Shown here in pieces: positions 1-8,021 of a stretch of DNA of 64,000 bases; position 1 is the stretch's first letter; each line of letters opens with the position of its first letter. This stretch comes from Streptomyces bambusae (GTDB lineage: Bacteria > Actinomycetota > Actinomycetes > Streptomycetales > Streptomycetaceae): the NCBI RefSeq assembly GCF_020532645.1, contig NZ_JAJAUZ010000034.1:20892-84891 (forward strand). The letters are read 5' to 3'. Below the pieces are notes generated by a model, which saw only the letters and a list, made by a program, of their open reading frames with translations, ran no database searches and was not told the DNA's origin. Both the position numbers and the translations under genes were made by a program.

Positions 1-1
1 G

Positions 2-1027
2 CTGCTCGCCCCGGCCACCCAGCTCGCCGTGCTCTCCGTCGCCGGCCACGAGCTCTCCCGCGGCACCCTGACCCCGGGGGACCTGGTCGCCGCCCTCGGC
101 TACACCGCGCTCGGGCTCGGCGGCTTCGGCACCGCCCAGAGCCTCCTGGACCTCGCCCGGGCCCGGGCCGGCCGGACCCGCGTCCGGGAAGTCCTGGGCG
201 TGCCCCTGCCGCCGCCCGGGCTGCGCCGGCTGCCGGACGGGCCGGGGCGGCTGGAACTCCGCGGGGTCGGCGTCCGGCGCGCGGGCACCGCCCTGCTCGA
301 CGGCGTCGACCTCACCGTTGCCGCCGGCAACTGCACCGCGATTGTGGGCAGTTCGGGGGCCGGTACCTCGCTGCTGACCGCGGTGGCGGGCGGACTGCTC
401 GCCCCCGACGCGGGCGTGGTCCTCCTCGACGGCGTCCCGCTGGACGAGGTCCGGCCGGACGACCTGCGGACCGCCGTCGCCCACGCCTTCGCCGACCCGG
501 TCCTGACAGGCCCGACGATCCTGGACTGCCTGCGCGCCGGCGCCCCCGGGCCGACCGCCGAGCGGGTACGCGCGGCCGCACGCGCGGCGCAGGCCGACGC
601 GTTCCTGCGCCGCCTGCCGGCCGGCTACGGCACCGCGGTCGCCGATGCGCCCCTGTCCGGGGGCCAGCGCCAGCGCGTCGGGCTCGCCCGCGCCCTGACC
701 CGGGACGCCCGGCTGCTCGTCCTCGACGACGCCACGTCCAGTCTCGACTCGGTGACGGAAGCGGCGGTCCTGCGGGCCGTCGATGCCGGCCACGGCCACC
801 GCACCCGCCTGATCGTCACCCGCCGCGCGTCCGTGGCCGCCCGCGCCGACACCGTGGCCTGGCTCGACGGCGGCCGCCTCAGGGCCTGCGCCCCGCACGC
901 CGAGCTCTGGCAACAGGACGCGTACCGAAGGCTGTTCGGGTCGGACAGGGACGAGAACGGCGGCGGGGGTGGCGGCGGGGACAGCGGCGGGGGTGGCTGC
1001 GGGGACGGCCCGGACGACACGCCCTGA
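2..1027 (+). CDS. ABC exporter subunit with degenerate ATPase domain (5' partial)
   Basis: The frame is open to the left window edge, so the N-terminal membrane domain is mostly missing; only its last part (about 60 residues) is visible, followed by a nucleotide-binding domain. Counting from the GTG at 29, Walker A reads GSSGAGTS (residues 107-114), with Thr in place of the invariant Lys (codon 365-367). The signature LSGGQRQR is intact. Walker B is LLVLDD, Asp replacing the catalytic Glu, and the H-loop position reads VTRR with Arg for His. In heterodimeric ABC exporters one half is commonly degenerate and lends its LSGGQ to the partner's active site. The next gene, 40 bp downstream, is canonical at Walker A, Walker B and the H-loop, so the two very likely form one transporter. 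The substrate is unknown. Confidence 0.85.
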   Translation: MLAPATQLAVLSVAGHELSRGTLTPGDLVAALGYTALGLGGFGTAQSLLDLARARAGRTRVREVLGVPLPPPGLRRLPDGPGRLELRGVGVRRAGTALLDGVDLTVAAGNCTAIVGSSGAGTSLLTAVAGGLLAPDAGVVLLDGVPLDEVRPDDLRTAVAHAFADPVLTGPTILDCLRAGAPGPTAERVRAAARAAQADAFLRRLPAGYGTAVADAPLSGGQRQRVGLARALTRDARLLVLDDATSSLDSVTEAAVLRAVDAGHGHRTRLIVTRRASVAARADTVAWLDGGRLRACAPHAELWQQDAYRRLFGSDRDENGGGGGGGDSGGGGCGDGPDDTP

Positions 1028-1067
1028 AGGCCACCCGCCGCCGGTCACGACGAAAGGACCGCCCACC

Positions 1068-2963
1068 ATGCCCGGCCCGCCCGCCCGCACACCGGCCACC
1101 CGCACGCCGGCCACCCACCCGGCCACCCGCCCCGCCCTCCGCCTGGTCCTCGCCAGTCTGCGCCGCAGCCGCCGTGCGGCCTGGTCGCTGACGCTGTGGA
1201 CCCTGCTCTCCGCGGCGCCCGCCCTGGTCACCGGCAAGGCACTGGCGCTGGCCGTGGACCAGGGCTTCCTCGTGCAGCGGCCGCGGACCGCCGCCCTGGG
1301 GCTCGGGGTGTTCGCCGGCGCCGCACTACTGGGCGCCTGGGCGAGCCGGCAGACGTACCCGGCACTCGCGGAGATCGTCGAGCCGGCCCGTGACGCGCTG
1401 CTGCGGGACGTGGTCACCGGCACGGTGCGGCGGGCCGTCGCCGATGCGACCCGCCCGGACACCGGCGCCGCCGCCGTGGCCGTCGCCCAACTCACCCGCC
1501 AGGTGGAGGCGGTTCGCGATGCCCTCGCCGGACAGCTCATGCTGGTCTGGCAGTTCGCCCTGACCCTGGCCGCGGTCGTCGTGGGCACCGCGGCCGTCGC
1601 ACCGGCCGCCGTCCCCCTGTTCGCCGTGCCGCTGACCCTCGCGCTCATCGCCTTCGGCTGCCTGGCGCCCGTGACCGTGCGCCGCCAGCGCGAGGCCTTC
1701 CGCACCGAGGAGGAGCTGGCCGCGCACACCGCCGCCACCGTCGGCGCGCTCCGCGACATCATCGCCTGCGGCGCCCGCGCCGACGCCGAACGCGAGGCCC
1801 TGGAGCTCGTCGCCGCGCAGTTCCGGGCGGCCCGCGCCCTGGCCCGGGTCGCGGCGCTGCGGCGGCTGATCGTCGCACTGGGCGTACACCTGCCGGTGGT
1901 GCTGATCGTGGCGTATGCTCCGGCGCTGGTGCGCGGCGGGCTGACGCCCGGTGCGGTGGTGGGCGTCCTCGCCTACCTGTTCGCCACGCTGGAGCCGGCG
2001 CTGCGGCTGCTCGTCCAGGGCGTCGGCGCCTCCTGGCTGCGCCTGGCGGTCGCCGCCGAACGGCTGGACCTGGCGGCACGGCACCCCGCCCCGCCCGCCG
2101 ATCCCACGCCCGGGATGCGCCCCGCGGACGGGTCGGCGCGCTTGGCAGCGGTCACGTTCGCCTACGGCCCGGGCGCCGAACCGGTTCTCGACGGACTCGA
2201 CTTGAGCCTCGCCGATGGGGAACACCTCGTCGTGGTGGGGCCGTCCGGCATCGGCAAGTCCACCCTGGCCGACGTACTGACCGGCCTCCTGCGCCCGGGC
2301 GGCGGCCGCGTCGACCTGGGCGGCGTGCCGCTCGACCGGATCGCGGCACGGGATCTGCACCACGCCCGGGTCCTCGTCCCGCAGCACCCGTACGTGTTCG
2401 CGGGAACGCTCCGGGAGAACCTGTGCCACCTCGCCCCCGCCCCGGACGCCGTACTGGCGGACGTGATCGGGAAGTTGGGACTGGACCCGCTCGCGGAGCG
2501 CCTCGGCGGGCCCGACGGACGGCTGGAGCCGGGCGCCCTGTCCTCCGGAGAGCGCGCCCTCGTCGCACTCGCCCGCGCCTACCTGTCGCCGGCCCGGCTG
2601 GTCGTCCTCGACGAGGCCACCCGGCACCTGGACGCGGCGGCGGAGCTCGCTGTGGAGGAGGCCTTCCGGCAGCGCCCGGGGACGGTCGTCACCATCGCCC
2701 ACCGCCTCGCACCGGCCCGCCGCGCCGACCGCGTCCTGCTCCTCGACGGCGTCCGCCCGCTCGCCGGCACGCACGCCTCGCTCCTGGCCGGGTCGCCCCT
2801 GTACGCCGATCTCGTCGGGCAGTGGGACGGGCGCGGGCCGGACACCGCCGGGCCGCCAGGTGCCGACCCCGGCGCCGGCACCGGCTCCGGCGCCGGCACC
2901 GCGGGAGGCGGTACCGGCGCCGGGCAGCCGGTCAGCCGCCCGGGCGCAGCGTCAGGTCGCTGA
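1068..2963 (+). CDS. ABC exporter subunit, canonical membrane-ATPase half
   Basis: 631 aa, with an N-terminal ABC exporter membrane domain (several hydrophobic helices, roughly residues 40-330) and a C-terminal ATPase. Walker A is GPSGIGKS with Lys397; the signature is LSSGERAL rather than LSGGQ; Walker B LVVLDEAT and H-loop TIAHR are intact. The ATG at 1068 is chosen because GAAAGGA lies just upstream at 1052-1058; the frame is open further upstream but that part overlaps the previous gene. The last 40 residues are a Gly/Ala/Pro tail, perhaps disordered. The altered signature would sit in the non-catalytic site opposite the partner's defective Walker A, as expected of a heterodimer with one working ATPase site. 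Its 3' end overlaps the convergent SDR gene by 32 bp. Confidence 0.9.
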   Translation: MPGPPARTPATRTPATHPATRPALRLVLASLRRSRRAAWSLTLWTLLSAAPALVTGKALALAVDQGFLVQRPRTAALGLGVFAGAALLGAWASRQTYPALAEIVEPARDALLRDVVTGTVRRAVADATRPDTGAAAVAVAQLTRQVEAVRDALAGQLMLVWQFALTLAAVVVGTAAVAPAAVPLFAVPLTLALIAFGCLAPVTVRRQREAFRTEEELAAHTAATVGALRDIIACGARADAEREALELVAAQFRAARALARVAALRRLIVALGVHLPVVLIVAYAPALVRGGLTPGAVVGVLAYLFATLEPALRLLVQGVGASWLRLAVAAERLDLAARHPAPPADPTPGMRPADGSARLAAVTFAYGPGAEPVLDGLDLSLADGEHLVVVGPSGIGKSTLADVLTGLLRPGGGRVDLGGVPLDRIAARDLHHARVLVPQHPYVFAGTLRENLCHLAPAPDAVLADVIGKLGLDPLAERLGGPDGRLEPGALSSGERALVALARAYLSPARLVVLDEATRHLDAAAELAVEEAFRQRPGTVVTIAHRLAPARRADRVLLLDGVRPLAGTHASLLAGSPLYADLVGQWDGRGPDTAGPPGADPGAGTGSGAGTAGGGTGAGQPVSRPGAASGR

Positions 2964-3621
2964 CGGTGGCGTCCCCGGGCAGGTCGAGGGCGGTGGCCAC
3001 GGCGGCGGCGACGGTCTGCGCGCTCATGTGCGCCGCCGGGTCGTAGGGGAGGCCGAACTGCGCATGCAGCCGTACCTGCATCGGAGTGTCCGTCTCGCCG
3101 GGGTAGACGGTGGTGACGCGGATGCCGCGCCCGTACTCCTCGGCGCGCAGCGACTCGGCGAGGGCTTTGAGTCCGAACTTGGACGCGGCGTACGCGCTCA
3201 GCCGTGGCGGCGCGTGCAGACCGGCGCCGGAGTTCATGAAGACGACCTGCCCGCGGCCGGCGCGCAGCGCGGGCAGCAGCAGGCGGGTGAGCTCGGCGGG
3301 GGCGGTGAGGTTGACGGCGAGGGTGTGTTCCCAGGCGGCGGCTCCCGTCTCCTCGACGGTCCCCGCTTCCGCGACCCCGGCCACGTGCAGCAACGAGTCG
3401 AGTCGGGTGGGCAGTTCCTGTCCTTTGAGGCGGTCCTGGAGCAGCGCAGGCTCTGCCAGGTCGGCGACGACTATGCGGCACCCGGGGTGGCGTTCGCCCA
3501 AGGCCTGCGCCCGCGAGCCGTCCCGCGCGAGCAGCCAGAGGGTGTGCCCGCGCGCCGCGAGGAGGTCGGCCAAGGCCGCACCGATTCCTGAACCGGCTCC
3601 TGTCAGCAGATGTTCTCCCAT
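2932..3621 (-). CDS. SDR-family oxidoreductase
   Basis: About 229 aa, classical short-chain dehydrogenase/reductase: N-terminal TGAGSGIG nucleotide-binding motif (residues 7-14), a catalytic-type Ser followed by YAASK, and a PG segment after the active site. Expected cofactor NAD(P)(H), cytosolic, substrate not predictable. The start at 3621 puts the glycine motif at the usual distance from the N-terminus, but the AAGGAGG sequence is only one base upstream of that ATG; in-frame ATGs at 3639 and 3660 are alternatives. It is divergent from the amylase-inhibitor fusion gene, and its 3' end runs 32 bp into the end of the ABC subunit gene. Confidence 0.85.
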   Translation of the reverse strand: MGEHLLTGAGSGIGAALADLLAARGHTLWLLARDGSRAQALGERHPGCRIVVADLAEPALLQDRLKGQELPTRLDSLLHVAGVAEAGTVEETGAAAWEHTLAVNLTAPAELTRLLLPALRAGRGQVVFMNSGAGLHAPPRLSAYAASKFGLKALAESLRAEEYGRGIRVTTVYPGETDTPMQVRLHAQFGLPYDPAAHMSAQTVAAAVATALDLPGDATVSDLTLRPGG

Positions 3622-3752
3622 ACCTCCTTGTCTACCCATACATGGGCTTTCATCCACCAACTCGCCGTGAAATTGCGGGAGTTCAGCGGCAGCAGGATCC
3701 GGCCATCCTCACCGCCAACGGTGTCCGGATACCGACTCCCCCACCCATCGCT

Positions 3753-3788
3753 CTGCAAGTTCTTGCAGAATCTTGCGCAAGAACTTGC
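3753..3788. promoter_or_regulatory. Clustered CTTGC palindromes, candidate MalR-type operator
   Basis: Two inverted repeats lie side by side: CTGCAAG-TT-CTTGCAG at 3753-3768 and CTTGCGCAAG at 3772-3781. A third CTTGC starts at 3784, so CTTGC recurs at 3762, 3772 and 3784, about one helical turn apart. The cluster ends 31 bp before the start of the starch-binding/amylase-inhibitor gene. From memory, LacI-family MalR-type sites of Streptomyces amylase and maltose genes contain similar CTTGCA elements; that link is an inference. Confidence 0.6.
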
Positions 3789-3819
3789 CGCACTCCACCG
3801 CCCGAAGGAGCCCCGACCG

Positions 3820-4488
3820 ATGCCCCGCCGCCGACCCGCCCACCGCCCGACGCGCACCGCCTCCGCCGCACTCACCGCCCTCGCCTCCCTCACCACGGCC
3901 TGCCTCCTCGCCACGGCGACGGCTACGGCCACCGCCACGGCCGCGCACGCCGCCACCGCACCCCCCGACCGCACCACCGTCACCTTCGACGTCCGCACCA
4001 CGACCACCTGGGGCGAGGGCGTGTACGTCACCGGCAGCACCGCCGAGCTCGGCTCCTGGGACCCGGCCAGGGCCGTCCCGCTGTCCGCGGCCGGCTACCC
4101 GGCCTGGAGTGCCACCGCCACCGCGGCCGCGGACACGCCCGTCCTGTTCAAGTACCTGATCAAGCGGCCCGACGGGCAGGTCGTCTGGGAACAGGGAGCG
4201 GACCGGCTGCTGACCACCCCGCCCGGCACCGCCGCCCTCACCCTGCACGACGTCTTCCGCACCGAGCCCGGCACTGCGGGCTCCGGCACCGCACCCGCCT
4301 GCGCCTCCGTGGGCACGACCTGGCGCTACGCCTCCGTCCACAACGGCTGCGGCACCCCGCTGACCCTCCAGGTCCAGCACCGCAGCGGCGGCCTCAGCGA
4401 CTGCCGGCCGGTGCCGCCCGGCGCCACGGCCACCTTCCCCGGGTCCGGGCCGGAGTCCGATCACGTGGTGGCCGTACGAATCTGCTGA
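3820..4488 (+). CDS. Secreted starch-binding (CBM20) - tendamistat-type alpha-amylase inhibitor fusion
   Basis: 222 aa. A basic N-terminus and hydrophobic stretch ending in AHA form a signal peptide (about residues 1-44). Residues about 50-140 look like CBM20: a GVYVTGS/AELGSWD block and conserved Trp and Lys residues of the starch-binding surface. After a short linker, residues 161-222 match the tendamistat family of alpha-amylase inhibitors: Cys161 and Cys177 (spacing 16, as in tendamistat), Cys195 and the C-terminal Cys222 as the second disulfide pair, and the inhibitory triplet Trp168-Arg169-Tyr170. GAAGGAG at 3804-3810 sets the start. Likely role: a secreted protein that anchors to starch and inhibits competitors' or animal-type alpha-amylases. 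The inhibitor assignment rests on the exact WRY and Cys spacing; I have not aligned it computationally. Confidence 0.8.
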   Translation: MPRRRPAHRPTRTASAALTALASLTTACLLATATATATATAAHAATAPPDRTTVTFDVRTTTTWGEGVYVTGSTAELGSWDPARAVPLSAAGYPAWSATATAAADTPVLFKYLIKRPDGQVVWEQGADRLLTTPPGTAALTLHDVFRTEPGTAGSGTAPACASVGTTWRYASVHNGCGTPLTLQVQHRSGGLSDCRPVPPGATATFPGSGPESDHVVAVRIC

Positions 4489-4585
4489 CACACAAGTCAC
4501 AGGAGCATCGGGGGTCTCGGCAGCATCGGAAACCCCGGGAACCTCAACAACCCCACCAGCCCCTGTGGCATTCGGGTGATTTTCG

Positions 4586-4615
4586 TTAATCCACGAAGTT
4601 TTCAGTGCTTATGAT
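4586..4615 (+). promoter_or_regulatory. Promoter of the hydroxylase gene, probably leaderless
   Basis: TTAATC (4586-4591) and TATGAT (4610-4615) are 18 bp apart, and TATGAT ends 8 bp before the ATG at 4624. Transcription would begin at or next to the start codon. No Shine-Dalgarno sequence is visible, which fits a leaderless mRNA, common in Streptomyces. Confidence 0.5.
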
Positions 4616-4623
4616 CCACCGTC

Positions 4624-5856
4624 ATGACAGCAAGTCAGAAGGCCCGAACACCGGCCCGGGACACGGCAGATGTGGTGATCCTCGGCGCCGGACCCGCCGG
4701 GCTGGTGCTCGGAAATCTCTTACACGGCGCCGGAATCGACTGCGTGGTCCTGGAACGCGCCACCCGTGAGCACGTGCAGACCAGGACCCGCGCGGGCTAC
4801 CTCGCCGAGCACAGCGTGCGCGTCCTCGACCGGCACGGCCTGGCCGAGGGCGTGCACCGGCGCGGACAGCGGCACGGCGTCTGCGAGTTCCGCACCGAGA
4901 GCAATCGTTTCCGCCTCGACTACGGCCGCCTCGGCAAGGGCGAACAGCACGTCGTCTATCCGCAGCACGACCTCGTGACGGACCTCCTGACGCAGTACGT
5001 CGGCGCCGGCGGCCGGATCCGATTCGGGGCCGAGGCGCTGGCCGTGCGCGACGCCGACGGACCGCACCCCTCGGTCGACGTGCGCGATGCCGACGGCCGC
5101 CCCGGCCGCTGGCACGCCCGCTACGTCGCCGGGTGCGACGGCCGGCACGGCGCCGCCCGCCGTTCGCTGCCCGCCGGCGCGGGCCGCCGCCACCACCGCG
5201 ACCACGGCGTCACCTGGCTGGGCCTGCTCGCCGAGGCACCGCCCAGCCTCGACGCGGTCGGTTACGCGATCCATCCGCGCGGATTCGCCGGCCACATGGC
5301 CCGCTCCGCGGAGGTCACCCGCTACTACCTCCAGGCCGAGCCCGGCACCGCCCCCGACGCCTGGTCCGAGGACCGGATCTGGGACGAACTCGCCCTGCGC
5401 CTCGGCGCGGCGGAGCACGGCCCGCTCCACCGCGGCCGGATCGCCCAACGCACCGTCGTGGCACTGGAGTCCGACGTGCTGGAACCGCTGCGGTACGGCT
5501 CCCTCCTGCTCGCCGGCGACGCCGCGAGCCTGATCAGCCCCTCCGCCGCCAAGGGCGCCAACCTCGCCGTACTGGAAGCGGAACTCCTCGCCCGGGCCCT
5601 CACCGCCGCCCTCCGGCACGCCGAACACTCCGCGCTCGACCGCTACTCGGCCGACTGCCTCGCGTACATCTGGCGCGCGCAGGAATTCTCACACTGGATG
5701 ATCCGCCTGCTGCACGCCGAACCGGAGGCGGCGGCCGGCACCGGCCCCGAGGGCGGCTCCCGCTTCCAGGACCGTCTGCGCCACTCCCGGATCGACGCGC
5801 TGCGGACCTCCCGCACCCAGCAGGACTGGTTCGCCGAGAACTACGTCGGCCTCTGA
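4624..5856 (+). CDS. FAD-dependent aromatic hydroxylase, 4-hydroxybenzoate 3-monooxygenase (PobA) type
   Basis: 410 aa, close to the usual 390-400 of PobA. N-terminal GAGPAG dinucleotide-binding motif, a middle DG-type segment (VAGCDGRHGA), and the GDAA motif followed by SAAKGANLA, where PobA has a closely similar AKG-x-NLA segment. The C-terminus AENYVGL also resembles PobA. Expected reaction: NAD(P)H- and O2-dependent hydroxylation ortho to a phenolic hydroxyl. The gene has a TTA leucine codon (4720-4722, residue 33), so translation should depend on the bldA tRNA, typical of development- and antibiotic-linked genes. The methyltransferase gene follows after 119 bp. A paralogue acting on a secondary-metabolite phenol is as likely as true protocatechuate formation. 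Confidence 0.8.
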   Translation: MTASQKARTPARDTADVVILGAGPAGLVLGNLLHGAGIDCVVLERATREHVQTRTRAGYLAEHSVRVLDRHGLAEGVHRRGQRHGVCEFRTESNRFRLDYGRLGKGEQHVVYPQHDLVTDLLTQYVGAGGRIRFGAEALAVRDADGPHPSVDVRDADGRPGRWHARYVAGCDGRHGAARRSLPAGAGRRHHRDHGVTWLGLLAEAPPSLDAVGYAIHPRGFAGHMARSAEVTRYYLQAEPGTAPDAWSEDRIWDELALRLGAAEHGPLHRGRIAQRTVVALESDVLEPLRYGSLLLAGDAASLISPSAAKGANLAVLEAELLARALTAALRHAEHSALDRYSADCLAYIWRAQEFSHWMIRLLHAEPEAAAGTGPEGGSRFQDRLRHSRIDALRTSRTQQDWFAENYVGL

Positions 5857-5975
5857 GCCGGCCGCCCCTCCACCGGGGCGAGCCACCGGGGCGAGTCCCC
5901 GCATCCCCGAAGCCGGCCCCTCCCCGCTTCTCCCCCACCCGGAAACGGAACGGAACCAAGGATGTCCTCTTCGCC

Positions 5976-7775
5976 ATGACCACACCCACGGCACCCCCCA
6001 CCTCCACCCCCACCGCCACGGCCACCGCCACCGCCACCGCCACCCACGCCCCCTCCCCCGACGACGCGGACCGCCTCGCCGCCGCGGTCGACTTCGTCCG
6101 CAGCCAGGACACCACCACCCTCCTCCGCCTGCTCCTGCCGGACCTCGACGCACCGGAACTCCGCGCGCTCGCCGACCGCTGCCGGTTCGCCCACGCCGCC
6201 CTGCTGCTCTTCCCGCCCGACGCGGCAGCCCTGCGGGGCCAGTTGACCGCCTGCGGACTGGACCCCGCCGCCCCGGCCCAGCCCAGCGTCGTCGTCCGCG
6301 ACCGGCTGGCCCTGCGCCACCAGCGCGATGCCGCAGCACTCGACGTAAGGATTCTGCGTCCCGAAGTGCCGTGCGCCGACGGCGAGCGCCGGGTGGTGGA
6401 GGTGTTCACGCTCACCGTGCCGCCCGGCTCGGACCTGGCGTCGGTCGCCGCACACGAACGCGCCGCCGACCACGAGGCGCACCTCGCGTTCGAGGTCGTA
6501 CGGCCGGACCCGCTGGTGCTGCGCGGCCTGTGCGCGACGTTCGCCCGGCACGGGGCACTCGCCGACGGCGGCGGCTACAACCCGCACGAGGACGGCACGG
6601 TGTTCTACTTCACCGCCCCCGCCGACTCGAAGGCCGGCCACCGGCGGGTGGAGCTGTACGCGAGCGGCGACCACCGCGGTGTGCTCGCCCCGCACCTCGA
6701 CGCGTACCGGTCGCGGCAGCCGGCGGAAACGCTCCTGCGGCTGATGACCGGCGCGTGGACCACCCAGGCCCTCGCCGCGTGCGCACAGCTGCGGCTGCCC
6801 GAGGCGATGGCCGCGCCGGCCGGCGGGGGCGAGCACCCCACCGCCCACGGCGTGGACGCACTGGCGCACGCCGTCGACGCCGACCCGCAGAACCTCGCCA
6901 CCCTGCTGCGCTACCTCGCCATGCTGGGCGTCGTCGACCAGCAGCCGGAAGGATTCCGCCTCACCGCGCTCGGGGCGCTGCTGCGGGCGGACTCCCCCGG
7001 CTCGATGCGGCCGCTGGCGCTGATGTACGGCGGCGCGTTCTACCAGTCCTTCGCGCTCCTCGCCCATGCCGTGCGGACCGGCCAGACCGGCTTCGAGCAG
7101 CTCTTCGGCGAGAACCACTTCGACTACTTCGCCCGCCATCCGGAGCTCGCCGAGCGCTTCGACCAGTCCATGGCGGCGAGCTCGCGCATGTTCGAACCGC
7201 TCCCCGCGCACCCGGTGATCGCGGCGGCCGGGGCCGGTCCCGGCCGCCGTACGGTCGTCGACGTCGCGGGCGGCACCGGTGAACTCCTCGGGCGCATCCT
7301 GGCCGCCCGCCCGCACCTGGACGGCGTCCTCCTCGAACGCGCGCACGTGGTCCAGGCCGCCCGCCGCCACCTCGACGCGGCCGGGGTCGGCGCCCGCTGC
7401 AGCTACCGGGTGGGCGACTTCGCGGACGTCCCGGCCGGCGGCGACGTGTACGTCCTGTCCCGCGTCCTGCACGACTGGGACGACGACCGGTGCCGCGACA
7501 TCCTGCGCCACTGCGCCCGCGCCATGCCGGCCCATGCCGACCTGCTCATCGTGGAACGCCTGCTCCCCGCGGACGGCTCCCCCTCCCTGGCCACGGCCTG
7601 GGACCTCCACATGATGTGCAACGTGGGCGGCCGGGAACGCCGCGCCTCCCACTACGCCGGCCTCCTCGACCAGGCAGGCCTCCACCTGGTCGGCCACAGC
7701 CCGCTCCCCCTGGACGCCCACGTCCTCCACGCCCGCCGCACCCCCCACCTGCCGTCCCCGTCCCGCCAGGCCTGA
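5976..7775 (+). CDS. Two-part protein: unknown N-terminal domain plus SAM-dependent O-methyltransferase
   Basis: 599 aa, much longer than the usual 340-360 for this methyltransferase family. The C-terminal half (about residues 255-590) is a typical small-molecule O-methyltransferase: winged-helix dimerisation segment, SAM motif VVDVAGGTGE, RVLHDWDDDRC (the hallmark HDWDD) and an IVERLLP/DLHMM block. Residues about 30-250 form a separate folded region I do not recognise, containing a GGGYNPHEDGTVFYF segment and repeated beta-like stretches that could suit a VOC- or ligand-binding fold. The first 30 residues are Thr/Ala/Pro repeats. The start at 5976 has AAGGA about 13 bp upstream, a loose fit. 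With the preceding hydroxylase it suggests hydroxylation then O-methylation of an aromatic ring. Confidence 0.8.
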   Translation: MTTPTAPPTSTPTATATATATATHAPSPDDADRLAAAVDFVRSQDTTTLLRLLLPDLDAPELRALADRCRFAHAALLLFPPDAAALRGQLTACGLDPAAPAQPSVVVRDRLALRHQRDAAALDVRILRPEVPCADGERRVVEVFTLTVPPGSDLASVAAHERAADHEAHLAFEVVRPDPLVLRGLCATFARHGALADGGGYNPHEDGTVFYFTAPADSKAGHRRVELYASGDHRGVLAPHLDAYRSRQPAETLLRLMTGAWTTQALAACAQLRLPEAMAAPAGGGEHPTAHGVDALAHAVDADPQNLATLLRYLAMLGVVDQQPEGFRLTALGALLRADSPGSMRPLALMYGGAFYQSFALLAHAVRTGQTGFEQLFGENHFDYFARHPELAERFDQSMAASSRMFEPLPAHPVIAAAGAGPGRRTVVDVAGGTGELLGRILAARPHLDGVLLERAHVVQAARRHLDAAGVGARCSYRVGDFADVPAGGDVYVLSRVLHDWDDDRCRDILRHCARAMPAHADLLIVERLLPADGSPSLATAWDLHMMCNVGGRERRASHYAGLLDQAGLHLVGHSPLPLDAHVLHARRTPHLPSPSRQA

Positions 7776-7784
7776 CCACCGGCG

Positions 7785-7814
7785 CCCGCCCCGGGGCTCC
7801 GGCCCCGGGGCGGG
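7785..7814 (+). terminator. Intrinsic terminator after the methyltransferase gene
   Basis: A perfect 13-bp stem (7785-7797 with 7802-7814) around a TCCG loop begins 9 bp after the stop codon. Confidence 0.7.
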
Positions 7815-7851
7815 TGTCCCGCCGGATTCCGGGGCGGGTGTCCCGCCGGAT
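7805..7851. repeat. Two tandem copies of a 23-bp GC-rich repeat
   Basis: Identical 23-bp units at 7805-7827 and 7829-7851 (24-bp period). Each contains CGGGTGTCCCG with flanking complementary bases and can form a small hairpin. The first copy overlaps the terminator. The rest of the gap to the photolyase gene shows nothing recognisable. Confidence 0.7.
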
Positions 7852-8021
7852 CCGCAGAACCCGGGCAGGTGGTGCATCCGGGTGGGCGGGTCGGGCCGAA
7901 AGGGCGGTAGGGGGTGGGGGCTCCGGTCGGGGTTCTCGCCTTCGGTGTTCTGCTGGGGTTGTCCGGGGGTCCGCTCGGTGCCGGCTCCGGGCCGGCGGGC
8001 GGACCGTTGACGGGAGTGTCG

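Noticed and set aside
4624..7775. Antibiotic biosynthetic gene cluster
   Set aside because: Only two tailoring-type enzymes; no PKS, NRPS, terpene or RiPP core gene in the window.
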